A stretch of DNA of 8,108 bases from an uncultured Lachnospiraceae bacterium. Lineage in GTDB: Bacteria > Bacillota > Clostridia > Lachnospirales > Lachnospiraceae. The notes beneath the pieces are model-generated. The model worked only from the letters and a program-made list of their open reading frames with translations. It did no database searches and was not told where the DNA came from. The DNA lies in contig CADBTX010000136.1 in assembly GCA_902797705.1 (NCBI GenBank), forward strand, positions 1-8,108, in the 5' to 3' direction. Shown piece after piece: positions 7,997 through 8,108 of the stretch (position 1 is the stretch's first letter; every line of letters starts with the position of its first letter). The translations under genes and the position numbers were made by a program.

Positions 7997-8024
7997 GCGC
8001 CGCTTCAAGGGCGGCGTGATTTTT
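7997..8024 (+). terminator. GC hairpin with U-tract, terminator-like
   Basis: CGCCGC (7998-8003) pairs perfectly with GCGGCG (8011-8016) around a loop of about seven bases; G-T wobbles can extend it at both ends. After TGA comes a run of five T's (8020-8024). It is the only plus-strand terminator-like structure after the YfhO gene, 65 nt past its stop codon. However, it also begins almost at the inferred start site of the downstream promoter, so it may instead be a 5' stabilising or attenuating stem of that transcript. The imperfect spacing to a short U-tract suggests weak termination. Confidence 0.45.
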
Positions 8025-8060
8025 GCCTTAAATACTTGGATTTCATAGAGATTTGAGGCA
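8024..8060 (+). other. rRNA-leader stem-loop (boxB-like)
   Basis: TGCCTTAAAT (8024-8033) pairs with ATTTGAGGCA (8051-8060) over 10 bp with one G-U wobble, leaving a 17-nt loop. It ends 3 nt before the boxA-like sequence. In known rrn leaders a hairpin (boxB) lies just upstream of boxA and loads the Nus antitermination factors, and the order here is the same. The role is inferred from position and structure. Confidence 0.5.
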
Positions 8061-8062
8061 GA

Positions 8063-8082
8063 GCACCTTGACAGATAAACAG
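8063..8082 (+). promoter_or_regulatory. boxA-like rRNA antitermination site
   Basis: The segment ACCTTGACAGATAAACAG resembles the Firmicutes rrn boxA and its flank, whose usual form from memory is close to CCTTGAAAACTAAACA. NusB-NusE (S10) binds boxA to make polymerase resistant to termination in untranslated rRNA. The transcript continues to the window edge, and about 26 nt of featureless leader follow. A mature 16S 5' end is not reached, so the rRNA identity of the operon is an inference. Confidence 0.55.
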
Positions 8083-8108
8083 CAATGCAACCCTGAAAAT
8101 TCCTTAAA

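Noticed and set aside
8068..8073. TTGACA as a second -35 element downstream of the main promoter
   Set aside because: No -10-like hexamer lies at 16-19 bp; the sequence is better explained as part of the boxA-like element.
1..8108. Defence system, prophage, insertion sequence or CRISPR array
   Set aside because: No transposase, integrase, nuclease, toxin or regularly spaced repeats were seen; every long coding frame belongs to a familiar family.

Overview
The window looks like ordinary chromosome from a motile, Gram-positive anaerobe of the Clostridia, most likely Lachnospiraceae (Butyrivibrio-like). The reasons are strong AGGAG/GGGAGG ribosome binding sites, dCache chemoreceptors without the C-terminal CheR-tethering pentapeptide of enterobacteria, a YfhO-family envelope protein, and a Firmicutes-type rRNA leader at the right edge. 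The taxon is an inference from style, not from a marker gene. Base composition is roughly balanced by eye, and no region stands out as foreign.

Layout, left to right. Positions 1-127 are non-coding and hold a two-tier stem-loop (2-45). A family 2 glycosyltransferase is encoded on the minus strand (128-1099) and starts at TTG. A 136-bp divergent intergenic region (1100-1235) follows, with an extended -10 promoter in each direction and a perfect 7-3-7 palindrome over the minus-strand promoter. Two methyl-accepting chemotaxis proteins then lie in tandem on the plus strand (1236-3323 and 3420-5399), separated by 96 bp that include a second promoter candidate. A YfhO-family polytopic membrane protein (5452-7932) follows the second receptor after 52 bp with no visible terminator, so read-through is plausible. 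The last 176 bp hold A-tracts resembling an UP element, a near-consensus promoter, a GC-rich hairpin with a U-tract at the transcript start, a second long-range stem-loop and a boxA-like antitermination sequence. Together these are the promoter and leader of what is most likely an rRNA operon whose 16S gene begins just outside the window.

The two receptors should feed the cytoplasmic CheA/CheW arrays and steer swimming. Both have outside-facing dCache sensors, but these are unrelated enough to imply different ligands. The glycosyltransferase and the YfhO protein both concern glycans or the cell envelope, but nothing here shows that they act together: the glycosyltransferase has no membrane segments and so does not look like the CsbB-type partner known for YfhO. 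I found no defence system, mobile element, CRISPR array or clearly novel system. The most interesting parts are regulatory: the rRNA-leader architecture at the right edge and the palindrome between the divergent genes.
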